NCBI GenBank assembly: GCA_903874895.1 | Contig: CAIQUG010000237.1 | Span: 1-33,942, forward strand | Length of the DNA: 33,942 bases | Direction of reading: 5' to 3' | Source: an uncultured Caulobacterales bacterium | GTDB lineage: Bacteria > Pseudomonadota > Alphaproteobacteria > Caulobacterales > Caulobacteraceae | Shown here: in pieces, positions 1-6,496 of the stretch | How the letters are laid out: every line of letters begins with the position of its first letter | Position numbering within the stretch: position 1 is the stretch's first letter | Notes under the pieces: model-generated | What the model was told of the DNA's origin: nothing | The model's database searches: none | Seen by the model: the letters and a program-made list of their open reading frames with translations, nothing else | Position numbers and translations under genes: made by a program

Positions 1-86
1 ATGCTAGCACGGCTGAACCCTACCGTGTCGGGGAGCCTTTGGACCCGAAGCTGGAACACGCGTCTCGACCTGAACCGACAAATTAG
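1..86 (+). CDS. possible 3' end of a CDS entering from the left edge
   Basis: Reading from base 3, an open frame of 27 codons (ending ...PLDPKLEHASRPEPTN) stops with TAG at 84-86. It is followed 40 bases later by a clear plus-strand intrinsic terminator, which needs a plus-strand gene upstream of it. The tail is hydrophilic and rich in Pro and charged residues, as often at protein C-termini. No family can be named from so little. A competing frame (1-177) runs through the terminator and is less likely. Confidence 0.3.
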   Translation, partial: ASTAEPYRVGEPLDPKLEHASRPEPTN

Positions 87-125
87 ACCACCGACGGGCT
101 TCGATCATGAGAATTGCCCGAGCGG

Positions 126-149
126 TTGTGGTTTTCCACAATATTTTTT
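126..149 (+). terminator. intrinsic terminator
   Basis: A perfect 6-bp stem TTGTGG/CCACAA (126-131 and 136-141) encloses a TTTT loop and is followed by TA and six T (144-149). The T-tract lies on the plus-strand side, so it should end transcription coming from the left edge of the window. The stem is short and moderately GC-rich, but the layout is canonical. Confidence 0.65.
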
Positions 150-258
150 CAGATCGATGTCGCTGTCTGTCGATTGAGCTGACGGACGTGATCCGGCGGG
201 GCGTGCCCCTCGTCATCCTGTGGTACAAGGCGGTGTACAGCTAGCGGACAGGGCCACC

Positions 259-519
259 ATGACCGAGGACGATATCAAGCTCGTATTCTCCCCCCTCTGC
301 CAACCCATCACCGAGGACGGTGTGACCGTTGAAGTGAAGATCTACCGCGGCGACCATGACGCCGGGTGGCACTTGGAGGTGGAGGATCACACCGGCGGCT
401 CCACGGTGTGGGAGGAGATGTTCCCCTCTGACGTTGCAGCGCTTGATGAGGTCCGGTCGACGATTGCGGAGGAGGGCATCGAGTGCTTCCTCACCACTCC
501 GGGCCGGAAGGTCCATTAG
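259..519 (+). CDS. small conserved-looking hypothetical protein
   Basis: An 86-residue acidic cytoplasmic protein starting MTEDDIKLVFSPLCQ. The ATG at 259 is preferred over the upstream in-frame start at 220 because AGGG sits just upstream at 251-254 and the N-terminal extra 13 residues look non-coding. It has no signal peptide or membrane segment. Alternating hydrophobic positions (VTVEVKIYRG, GWHLEVED) suggest a small beta-sheet fold, ending in a helix with DEVRSTIAEEG. The pattern (LFSPLCQP, STVWEE) resembles small unannotated proteins seen in Caulobacter-type genomes, but this is recollection, not a search. It stands alone, with no operon partner on its strand. Confidence 0.7.
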   Translation: MTEDDIKLVFSPLCQPITEDGVTVEVKIYRGDHDAGWHLEVEDHTGGSTVWEEMFPSDVAALDEVRSTIAEEGIECFLTTPGRKVH

Positions 520-529
520 GAGCGCGCCG

Positions 530-658
530 CTACACGTCCGGCCACCCCGCACTCAGCCTGATGTAGGTCGTGATCTTGGGGTTCTTCCCCCGGAACTCCA
601 CTGCGCCGTCGCAGCCGATCCGCCGGCAACGCGCCTGCCGGTTCCATAGGACCACCAC
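530..658 (-). CDS. possible very small ORF of unknown function
   Basis: On the minus strand a 42-codon frame can start at tandem GTG codons (658, 655) and end at TAG 530-532. It includes GAVEFRGKNPKITTYIRLSAG and two Cys (residues 11 and 16). About nine in ten third codon positions are G or C, as in the real genes here, while the same frame further upstream loses this bias. There is no convincing SD and no family is recognised. It may instead be non-coding; the 520-701 stretch holds nothing else I can support. Confidence 0.2.
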   Translation of the reverse strand: MVVLWNRQARCRRIGCDGAVEFRGKNPKITTYIRLSAGWPDV

Positions 659-701
659 CCGCCCCGATCGACGGGATCCACCGGCGCCGCGCGTTCCAGA
701 C

Positions 702-1193
702 CTAATGCGTTCGCGGTCCGGGCCAACCCACGGGAAGCCAGTCGAAGACTTGTGCAGACGCGCCTCGGCTCCGATGTCCGGTGGTGCGCAGGTGCCCTTG
801 CCCGATATCCGGTTGGGTGACGCTGTCCGCAACGAACGCACCCCGTTCACGCAGCCTTGCGGCAGCAGCCGGATCGGACTCCGAACGCGTGACCAGACAT
901 TCGACCGCACATCGGCCCCGAAGCGCCAGGATCCGTGACGCGACGTCTTCGCAGCGGTCTCTCAGGGTTTCGAAGTCGAGAATGACCAGGGTGGGCTGCG
1001 GTGTACCGGACAGGTTGATCCGGGCTTCGAGTCGGCTCGCGAGCCGTTCGGCTGGGCGCATGCGTTCCATTCGGAACGGCGCAGAGGTCAGGGACAGATC
1101 GGCCTCGACCACTCTGGCGTGTTGATCGTCCGTCGACACGAGAATGACCTGGATGACAACGCATGTTGCGGGCGCACCGTCTGACCGGATCAA
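702..1193 (-). CDS. receiver-like (degenerate response regulator) protein
   Basis: A 163-residue protein from a TTG start at 1193, chosen because GGTGAGG lies about 5 bases upstream; a longer frame to 1250 exists. The order of elements looks like a CheY-type receiver: VIQVILVSTDD (beta1 with acidic residues), PTLVILDFETL (beta3 with the usual Asp position), CLVTRSESDPAAAARLRERGA (beta4 Thr and helix 4), FVADSV (beta5). The beta5 Lys of active receivers is replaced (VADS), and no Pro follows the Asp, so it is either an atypical or a pseudo-receiver. The last 35 residues are low in recognisable structure and might result from a shifted frame. It follows the phytochrome response regulator on the same strand, 178 bp downstream, so may belong to the same signalling pathway, as receivers often lie beside phytochromes. 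Assignment is by pattern only. Confidence 0.45.
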   Translation of the reverse strand: MIRSDGAPATCVVIQVILVSTDDQHARVVEADLSLTSAPFRMERMRPAERLASRLEARINLSGTPQPTLVILDFETLRDRCEDVASRILALRGRCAVECLVTRSESDPAAAARLRERGAFVADSVTQPDIGQGHLRTTGHRSRGASAQVFDWLPVGWPGPRTH

Positions 1194-1371
1194 TCGGGCC
1201 TCACCTGCCGTTGACTGACGAGAGCAGACTCCGGCCACATGTTGGAACAACAGGATCCGCGATCACCGTTTTCCAAGGCACCGGACCTGATCCGCTTCTG
1301 TGTCATGGCCGGGCCCATGGCAGAAAGCCCGGAAAAACCGCCTGCCTGTCAGGGTTTGCCTGATTTTCAGC

Positions 1372-2010
1372 TCAGACGGCGAGCCATCCCTGGCTCACGG
1401 CATAGCGGACGAGGTCGACCCGCGTGCGAAGCCCGAGTTTCTCCATCGCCCGCGCCTTGTAGGTCTCGATGCTCTTGACGCCCACCCCGAGGGCCGCGGC
1501 GACGGACTTGTTGCTGTGACCTGAGGCCGTGAGGCGGATGACGTCCTCCTCGCGGGGGCTGAGGTCTACGCCGACGGTCACTTCCGGGGATTGCGGTGTC
1601 GCATTCAGGCTCACGGCCAACCCCGCAATGGCCGGATCAAGGTAGAGCCCGCCGCCGGCAATCGCGAGCAGCGCACGGATCAATTCGTCCGCGGCGGACC
1701 GTTTCAGGAGATATCCGGCGACGCCGTTGGCCAGGAGCTGACGAAGATAGCCCCGGTCTTCATGGACCGTCAGCGCCAGGATACGGCACCGTGGCGCGTC
1801 CCTCCGCAGTCGCTCCGCCACCTCGAGCCCGTTCAGTCCCGGCATCGAGATATCAAGCACCAGAGCGTCCGGCTGCAGGGCGGTCGCCTGTTTGACGGCG
1901 TCCAGCCCATCGGATGCCTGGCCGATCACCTCGAACCGGGCGTCCTCCGTGACAAGCGCCTTGATCCCCGCCATGACAATCGGATGATCGTCCGCCAGGA
2001 ACACGGACAT
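1372..2010 (-). CDS. NarL/FixJ-family response regulator, phytochrome partner
   Basis: Two-component regulator of 212 residues. The receiver domain (about 1-120) has acidic D7-D8, phospho-acceptor D53 in LVLDISMPG, Thr in ILALTVHED and Lys in YLLKRS, so all key residues are present. The C-terminal LuxR-type HTH (about 145-205) shows LSPREEDVIRLTASGHSNK and SIETYKARAMEKLGL. The start MSVFLADDHP is favoured because the receiver begins there; an in-frame ATG at 2058 would add 16 residues and overlap the kinase stop. It lies 34 bp after the bacteriophytochrome kinase gene, whose HisKA_3-type kinase domain normally pairs with NarL-type regulators. It is therefore the likely output of the photoreceptor, binding DNA when phosphorylated. 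Target genes are not shown by sequence; the neighbouring puc operon is the obvious candidate. Confidence 0.9.
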   Translation of the reverse strand: MSVFLADDHPIVMAGIKALVTEDARFEVIGQASDGLDAVKQATALQPDALVLDISMPGLNGLEVAERLRRDAPRCRILALTVHEDRGYLRQLLANGVAGYLLKRSAADELIRALLAIAGGGLYLDPAIAGLAVSLNATPQSPEVTVGVDLSPREEDVIRLTASGHSNKSVAAALGVGVKSIETYKARAMEKLGLRTRVDLVRYAVSQGWLAV

Positions 2011-2044
2011 GGGCGGGCTGGAGCCCCCCTCGGGCAGGTGGCGG

Positions 2045-4363
2045 TCAGATTGGAACATGGATCAACAGGGTCGTGCCCCGCCCCGGTGCTGTTTCGATTT
2101 CCATCCGTCCGCCGACCAGGGCCAGATGCTCGCGCATGCCCAGCAGACCGAGACGGGACGACGGGGCCAGCGGCGGGCGCTGGCTGTCCAGGTCGAAACC
2201 CTTGCCGTCGTCCTCCACGATGAGTCGGAGTTCCGTCGCCGTCCCCTCCAGAATGACCCCGGCACGGGTGGCGTCAGCATGCTTGACCACATTTCGGACC
2301 GCCTCCTGCAGAACGCGATAGATGGCCGACTCGACCGCCGGTGCAAATCTGCGGTTTTCGATTGCCAGATGTTGATCGAATGTCAGATGACCTCGTTCGG
2401 CCCACTGCTCCAGGAACTGCTGGATCGCGGTCTGAAGCCCGAGGTCGTCGAGGGACGTGGGTCTGAGCTCCCAGGCCATGGTGTGCACCCTCTGGCCCGC
2501 ATCGAGGGTCAGGGCCTTCAGGTGATCCACCTTCGCGCGGATCGCCGGACCGGCGGAGGCCTCCCGGGCGATACCGTCGAGGTCGAGCTGCAGCGCCGTG
2601 AAATACTGGCCCAGACTGTCGTGAAGCTCCCGGGCGATCCGTTGACGTTCCGCCTCCTGCTCGACCACGGTGCGGCGCAGGACCTGGGACAGCTCTCCCT
2701 CGAGCACGGATCGCCGGTCGCTTTCGAGCTTGAGCTGTGCCGCCGTGCGCTCCCACTGCTCGATCTTCCGGTCAAGCTCGGCCAGCAGGACATCCTGACG
2801 CACCCGCGCGTCCTGACGTTCGCGCGCCAGCTTGTCGACATGCTCCAGGACCACTTCCAGCAGCGACACGCGCAGGGATGTGGCGATCTTCACATCGGCC
2901 GCGGTCCACGGGTCCGAGCGGCCACGGACGGTCTCGATCCAGTCCGCAAAGCTCTTCCGCGGCGACAGCCGATCGCCGTCCGGACCCGGAACGACCGGCT
3001 TGTTGGGATCCCCGGCCCAGCGGACCGTCTGAACGAGTTCCGGCCGGAACCAGATGACGTAGTCGCGAGGGCTGCGGGACACGGAGATGGCGAGGACCCC
3101 CGCCCCCTGCGCCAGGAAGGCAGACGCGGGCGGATAGACCGCTGATAATGAGTCCGTGAAGAAGACGCCGTCGGCGACGGATTCGGTGAGCCATGCGATC
3201 AGGTCCATCACGTCCGCCTTCGGCGGTGCATCTCCCGCAACGGCGAACCCGCCTTCCACCCACATCGCCAGACCGGACGAAGGAATGAAGTTCAGGAGGT
3301 TCTCCCGCAGGGTGTGGAGTCCGGCTGTGAGATCGTCCTCCCCGGACACCTGGAGAACGATCTGCTGCTGGGTGGTGGCGCTGCGCACGCGATAGGACAG
3401 GTCCTCGGATGCGATCTTCGTCTCCAGCTGGAAGGACGCGATCTGTCCGAACAGGTCGAGGGCTGCGCGGATCCTGGACGGCAGGTGCCGGGGCGACCGA
3501 TGGTGGCAGGCAACCAGGCCCCAGAGGTGCCCCTCGACGACAATCGAAATCGACATCGAGGCGGCGACACCCATGTTGGCGAGGTATTCAAGGTGCAGGG
3601 GTGACACGCTGCGCAGGGCGCAGGGGCTGAGGTCCACCATCTTCCCTTCGGGCCAGCCCGCGGCTGCCAGCAAGGGTGACGGCCGATAGGTGGCATCCGG
3701 GATCAGGCGCAGCGTGTTGCGCAGGTAGAGGGCCCGGGCCTGGGCCGGGATGTCCGACGCCGGATAGCGAAGTCCGAGGTAGGACGTCATGTCCGGTGCA
3801 AGCGCCTCGGACTCCACCGCTCCGCTGTCATCGGCGAGGAACCGGTAGACCATCACGCGGTCGAACCCGGATAGGTCCCGGACCGCCGCCGCCATTTCGT
3901 CGCAGAATCCCCGGACCGTTGGCGCCGTGCACACACGGCCGAGCAGGGTCTGGACCAGCTGGAACGCGTCCGGGGGGAAATGGCCGTCCGGGTCTGCGGG
4001 TTCAAGCTCCAGGAGCAGCAGGCCGTCGCCGGTGTGAACGACCGCGTCGACGAGGGGTGCGCCGGGGGCGGGCGAAAAGGCGGCCGGCGGCAACCGTCGC
4101 GTCCCTTCGCCATTGTCCGGCGGGACCTTGATCCGGGCGCTCATCTCCGCGCCGATGAGCGTCTCGAGCGATCGCCCCAGCAGGTCCTGCGTCGCAACAC
4201 CGAGGAACGCGTCGGTCCGGCCACCCGCCTGCCAGACGCGCAGGTCGTCGGGGGCGAGGGCCAGGACACAGCCGTGGGGCTGGACGGAGCCCGGAATGTG
4301 GATCTGCTCCCGGGCGCAGTTGGTGACATCCGCCCGGCCGAATGGAACCGCGTCAGACGTCAT
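2045..4363 (-). CDS. bphP: bacteriophytochrome sensor histidine kinase (PAS-GAF-PHY-HisKA_3-HATPase)
   Basis: Red/far-red photoreceptor kinase of 772 residues. The PAS part begins with TNCAREQIHIPGSVQPHG; Cys16 matches the biliverdin-linking Cys of bacteriophytochromes. The GAF domain has the YPASDIPAQARALY motif and the conserved CHH. The PHY domain carries the tongue motif (WFRPE..., LSPRKSF, then W). A coiled linker leads to the HisKA_3 helix RIARELHDSLGQYF with phospho-acceptor His581, and an ATPase domain with N (EAVRNVVKHA), EDDGKGFD and GLLGMREHLALVGG. This NarL-type kinase differs from the HisKA kinases of many phytochromes. The ATG at 4363 overlaps the heme oxygenase stop by 11 bp, with GGGAGCGG upstream, implying translational coupling with chromophore supply. 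The LuxR-type regulator follows. All catalytic residues seen are intact. Confidence 0.95.
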   Translation of the reverse strand: MTSDAVPFGRADVTNCAREQIHIPGSVQPHGCVLALAPDDLRVWQAGGRTDAFLGVATQDLLGRSLETLIGAEMSARIKVPPDNGEGTRRLPPAAFSPAPGAPLVDAVVHTGDGLLLLELEPADPDGHFPPDAFQLVQTLLGRVCTAPTVRGFCDEMAAAVRDLSGFDRVMVYRFLADDSGAVESEALAPDMTSYLGLRYPASDIPAQARALYLRNTLRLIPDATYRPSPLLAAAGWPEGKMVDLSPCALRSVSPLHLEYLANMGVAASMSISIVVEGHLWGLVACHHRSPRHLPSRIRAALDLFGQIASFQLETKIASEDLSYRVRSATTQQQIVLQVSGEDDLTAGLHTLRENLLNFIPSSGLAMWVEGGFAVAGDAPPKADVMDLIAWLTESVADGVFFTDSLSAVYPPASAFLAQGAGVLAISVSRSPRDYVIWFRPELVQTVRWAGDPNKPVVPGPDGDRLSPRKSFADWIETVRGRSDPWTAADVKIATSLRVSLLEVVLEHVDKLARERQDARVRQDVLLAELDRKIEQWERTAAQLKLESDRRSVLEGELSQVLRRTVVEQEAERQRIARELHDSLGQYFTALQLDLDGIAREASAGPAIRAKVDHLKALTLDAGQRVHTMAWELRPTSLDDLGLQTAIQQFLEQWAERGHLTFDQHLAIENRRFAPAVESAIYRVLQEAVRNVVKHADATRAGVILEGTATELRLIVEDDGKGFDLDSQRPPLAPSSRLGLLGMREHLALVGGRMEIETAPGRGTTLLIHVPI

Positions 4364-4994
4364 GGTCCGCTCCCGGGATGGTGGTCGGCGGATCCGCGGT
4401 TTCCATCAGGGCCTGAAAACAGCTGAAGGTCGCCAGCGCGGCGCGTTCGACCCGGTCGCCCTCTGCCGTCGTCTCGCCGAAGGCGTCGAGCATGGCGACA
4501 AAGCGGCGCCAGCTGGGACCGACGTCCGGGCCATAGCTCTGGAAGAACCGTCCGCCCGTGCTGGCCGTCACTCCCAGCGCTGCGTGAAGCCGGCGCGCGA
4601 TGATCTGTCCGCCGAGGGTCGCGCCCTCAAGCACATAGAGAACGCCGAATGCCTCTGATCGACCCGTGATCGCCGGGGGCAACCCGGCGCAGGGCAACCC
4701 CTGCAGCCCGTCGTCCAAAAGCCCGAGGTGGCGGAGGTCTGCGTCCAGCCATGCGAGCTTCTCGGCCTGGAGAAAGGGCAGCCCGAAGGCGTCTACGCGG
4801 CCGGCGAGGGTCGAATAGAGGCTCCGGAACCGCAACAGCGTCTGGCCATAGGACCTCAGCGAACCGAGCCGTCCCTCGAGATCCATGGTGGCGTCCAGGG
4901 CGTCATGGGCCGCACGGGTGTTGCGACGGAGCCGCTGGTGAAGGCTAGCCGTTGCCGTTTCGCTCGCTGACGAGATCGTCGCAGGTCTGGCCAT
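4353..4994 (-). CDS. bphO: biliverdin-producing heme oxygenase
   Basis: A 213-residue bacterial heme oxygenase that opens heme to biliverdin IXalpha, CO and iron, giving the chromophore for the phytochrome encoded next. Seen in sequence: the proximal heme His30 in RNTRAAHDALD near the N-terminus and the distal-helix region GVLYVLEGATLGGQIIARRL with the Gly-rich kink. Length is normal for the BphO/HmuO type. The ATG at 4994 has GAGGA 5 bases upstream. The gene is first in a tight minus-strand operon bphO-bphP-response regulator and overlaps bphP by 11 bp. The operon's promoter should lie in the region just above 5000, facing away from the puc operon. Confidence 0.93.
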   Translation of the reverse strand: MARPATISSASETATASLHQRLRRNTRAAHDALDATMDLEGRLGSLRSYGQTLLRFRSLYSTLAGRVDAFGLPFLQAEKLAWLDADLRHLGLLDDGLQGLPCAGLPPAITGRSEAFGVLYVLEGATLGGQIIARRLHAALGVTASTGGRFFQSYGPDVGPSWRRFVAMLDAFGETTAEGDRVERAALATFSCFQALMETADPPTTIPGADHDV

Positions 4995-5563
4995 GTATCC
5001 TCAAGATCACGACGGGAACTCATGGCCATGATCGTCGCTGAGTGCGACGGTGTTTACAAGGACCGTGCAGAGGCCGCCAGCATTGCAGGCGCTTGTTGAA
5101 TTTGCAGGTCACAGGTGAGATCCGATCCGCCGTGTTGCTGGACCGCGAGGGACGACCGGAATCGCATGTCTGGCCGGTGCCATTCTAGCTGCCGGATGCT
5201 GTGATCCCCGCGAATATTGCGATCTCGACGGGGAAAAACCTGACAGGAGCGGAATTTCTCCTGACGCCTTTTCCGGTGTGATGCGGTCCGGTTGATGCGG
5301 CTCCCGGGCCATCCCTGTCGGACGGACCGAACCGGCGGTTTTCCAGGCCCGGTGTCATCGGCCATCAGACGCTGGAGGGCGGGCACCCGAGGGACCGCCC
5401 TGCGGTCAAATGAAGGTTCGCGCTGTCGGGGAAACGTTCCGAATCCTGGAATTTTGTCCGGGAAATCCCCTACGACATGCTGGTCTAGTGTTCCGATTTT
5501 GTAAGTCTTCATTTCCCGAGGCGAGCCGGATGTCTTGCGCCCTCTGTGGCGACTCCTTCGATT

Positions 5564-5607
5564 TGTCTGATTTGGTTGACAACCGGATATGTCCGCGTAG
5601 CTTGACG
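5564..5607 (+). promoter_or_regulatory. tandem PpsR/CrtJ-type operator upstream of pucB
   Basis: Site 1 (5564-5581) reads TGTCTGATTTGGTTGACA, an exact fit to the TGT-N12-ACA (extended TGTC-N10-GACA) consensus of the photosynthesis repressor PpsR/CrtJ. Site 2 (5590-5607) reads TGTCCGCGTAGCTTGACG and differs only in the last base. The two are 8 bp apart, the spacing known from CrtJ-controlled promoters such as bchC. This predicts aerobic or high-light repression of the puc operon. The ppsR gene itself is not in the window. Confidence 0.75.
5576..5603 (+). promoter_or_regulatory. putative sigma70-type promoter of the puc operon
   Basis: A perfect -35 box TTGACA (5576-5581) forms the right end of PpsR site 1. 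A weak -10 candidate TAGCTT (5598-5603) lies 16 bp further and inside site 2. A repressor on both sites would cover both promoter elements, as in other PpsR-controlled genes. The weak -10 box makes exact placement uncertain. It would give a leader of about 215 nt before pucB. Confidence 0.5.
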
Positions 5608-5615
5608 CCTGCAGT

Positions 5616-5643
5616 TTGTTCGGTGACCTCGGCGGCCGAACAA
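5616..5643. repeat. inverted repeat in the puc leader
   Basis: Perfect 8-bp arms TTGTTCGG (5616-5623) and CCGAACAA (5636-5643) flank a 12-nt spacer. It sits just downstream of the presumed promoter, so it could be an operator for a dimeric regulator (for example the phytochrome response regulator) or a hairpin in the pucBA leader RNA. There is no T-tract after it, so it is not a simple terminator. Confidence 0.5.
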
Positions 5644-5825
5644 GGGACCACGTGGACGAAGCCAAAGCAGCGGATTGACGCGGGGGTGATGCTCCTCCCT
5701 CCGTGACCAAGGCGCTTACGCGGCCGATCCCTCGCGGCCCGCATACCAAGATGCGCCGTCAAGACGAAGTACAGTTTGGCGGTTCACGTGGATCGCCAAT
5801 TGGCTCCAAATCAAGGATATCGCAA

Positions 5826-5987
5826 ATGAACGATATTGATGATCCAAACAGGGTCTGGCCAACAGGCCTGACGATCAAGGAATCGGAAGAATTACACAAG
5901 CACGTGATTGATGGTGCGAGAGTGTTCTTCGTGATCGCCGTGGTCGCCCACGTGCTGGCCTATGTCTTCACCCCCTGGCTCAAATAG
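5826..5987 (+). CDS. pucB: light-harvesting complex 2 beta subunit
   Basis: A 53-residue antenna polypeptide with one membrane helix. The core [16 protein letters not shown]... [13 protein letters not shown] matches LH2 beta chains. His42 is the ligand of the B850-ring bacteriochlorophyll; His24 lies exactly 18 residues before it, as in known beta chains, and Arg32 matches the Arg that contacts the B800 pigment. This favours LH2 over LH1. The start at 5826 has AAGGA with an 8-nt spacer; the upstream in-frame extension to 5703 looks non-coding. pucA follows 11 bp later. Expression is probably controlled by the PpsR-type sites and promoter upstream. It works with PucA as a heterodimer in ring-shaped LH2 in the inner membrane. 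Confidence 0.95.
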   Translation: MNDIDDPNRVWPTGLTIKESEELHKHVIDGARVFFVIAVVAHVLAYVFTPWLK

Positions 5988-5998
5988 GAGACCATGAC

Positions 5999-6358
5999 AT
6001 GAACCAAGGTCGAATTTGGTGTGTCGTGCAGCCGACGATCGGCTTGCCGCTGTTCCTCGGCGCTGTGGCGTTGACCTCACTCACGGTGCATGCCGCGGTC
6101 CTCAACAACACGACCTGGATGAAGGACTTCTTCGCCGGGTCGTCGAAGGCCAAGTCTGCAAAGGCTGAACTGTCCAGTCCCGTCGTCCTGGCGAATGCGG
6201 GCGCGTCCTATGACGTGCGCGTATCGAGGGCTCCGGGCGCTGACGGCGCCGTGACCGTGACGGTTGCACCCAAGGCGGGGGCGACGGCCAGCACGGATGC
6301 CGGGCTCAGTCACCCGGACCGGCTGGCGCTCAACACCAGTCCGGTACGACGGCCGTAA
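5999..6358 (+). CDS. pucA: light-harvesting complex 2 alpha subunit with long C-terminal extension
   Basis: The first 47 residues ([12 protein letters not shown]...[13 protein letters not shown]) align without gaps to LH2 alpha chains: fMet1 for B800 binding, His31 as B850 ligand, Trp40. At positions 44 and 45, where B800-850 complexes have Tyr/Trp or Tyr/Tyr that hydrogen-bond the pigments, this protein has Phe-Phe, like B800-820-type complexes (Phe-Leu). Typical LH2 alpha chains have 50-60 residues; this one has 119. The extra tail is rich in Ala, Ser, Lys and Val ([10 protein letters not shown]) and has no membrane segment, so should lie on the periplasmic side. TAGGAG with an 8-nt spacer decides the start at 5999; the earlier ATG at 5994 is out of frame. 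The gene ends before a strong intercistronic hairpin. The core call is secure; the tail's role is unknown. Confidence 0.94.
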   Translation: MNQGRIWCVVQPTIGLPLFLGAVALTSLTVHAAVLNNTTWMKDFFAGSSKAKSAKAELSSPVVLANAGASYDVRVSRAPGADGAVTVTVAPKAGATASTDAGLSHPDRLALNTSPVRRP

Positions 6359-6419
6359 GGCGCGGACCATGGCAGGGTCGCGCCGTTTCGCAACCACGGG
6401 ACAGCAACCCCTGCGACGA

Positions 6420-6446
6420 GGCGGGTGGCCGGTGAGGCCACCCGCC
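6420..6446 (+). promoter_or_regulatory. GC-rich intercistronic hairpin between pucA and pucC
   Basis: A perfect 11-bp stem GGCGGGTGGCC / GGCCACCCGCC (6420-6430, 6436-6446) encloses a 5-nt loop GGTGA. No T-tract follows, so it is more likely an RNA-stability or partial-attenuation element. Such hairpins after pufBA/pucBA keep antenna mRNA abundant relative to downstream genes (known from Rhodobacter). It lies 62 bp after pucA and 50 bp before the pucC start. Confidence 0.7.
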
Positions 6447-6496
6447 GGTCTACGCCTACGGCCTTTGACCGTCTCAACGCCTTTGGGCCATCCCGA

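Larger units (their letters stand above)
4995..5825. other. 830-bp divergent regulatory region between bphO and pucB
   Basis: No convincing gene lies here. Long open frames exist on both strands (for example 5054-5749 minus), but their amino acid composition is erratic, full of Arg, Ser and Pro, and they have no recognisable motif. The right part holds the features listed separately: a tandem PpsR-type operator with a promoter (5564-5607) and an inverted repeat (5616-5643). The region drives bphO leftward and pucB rightward. The stretch 5080-5550 shows no signal I can name. Confidence 0.7.

Noticed and set aside
2009-3145. 378-codon plus-strand frame opposite bphP
   Set aside because: Shadow of the bacteriophytochrome gene caused by high GC; no domain recognised.
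5041-5058. AGT-N12-ACA, a one-mismatch PpsR-like site close to bphO
   Set aside because: One-mismatch matches to a six-base pattern are expected by chance every few hundred bases; no second site beside it.
5054-5749. 231-codon open frame on the minus strand in the bphO-pucB gap
   Set aside because: Composition is erratic, no motif or good start signal, and it lies across the PpsR sites and the puc promoter.
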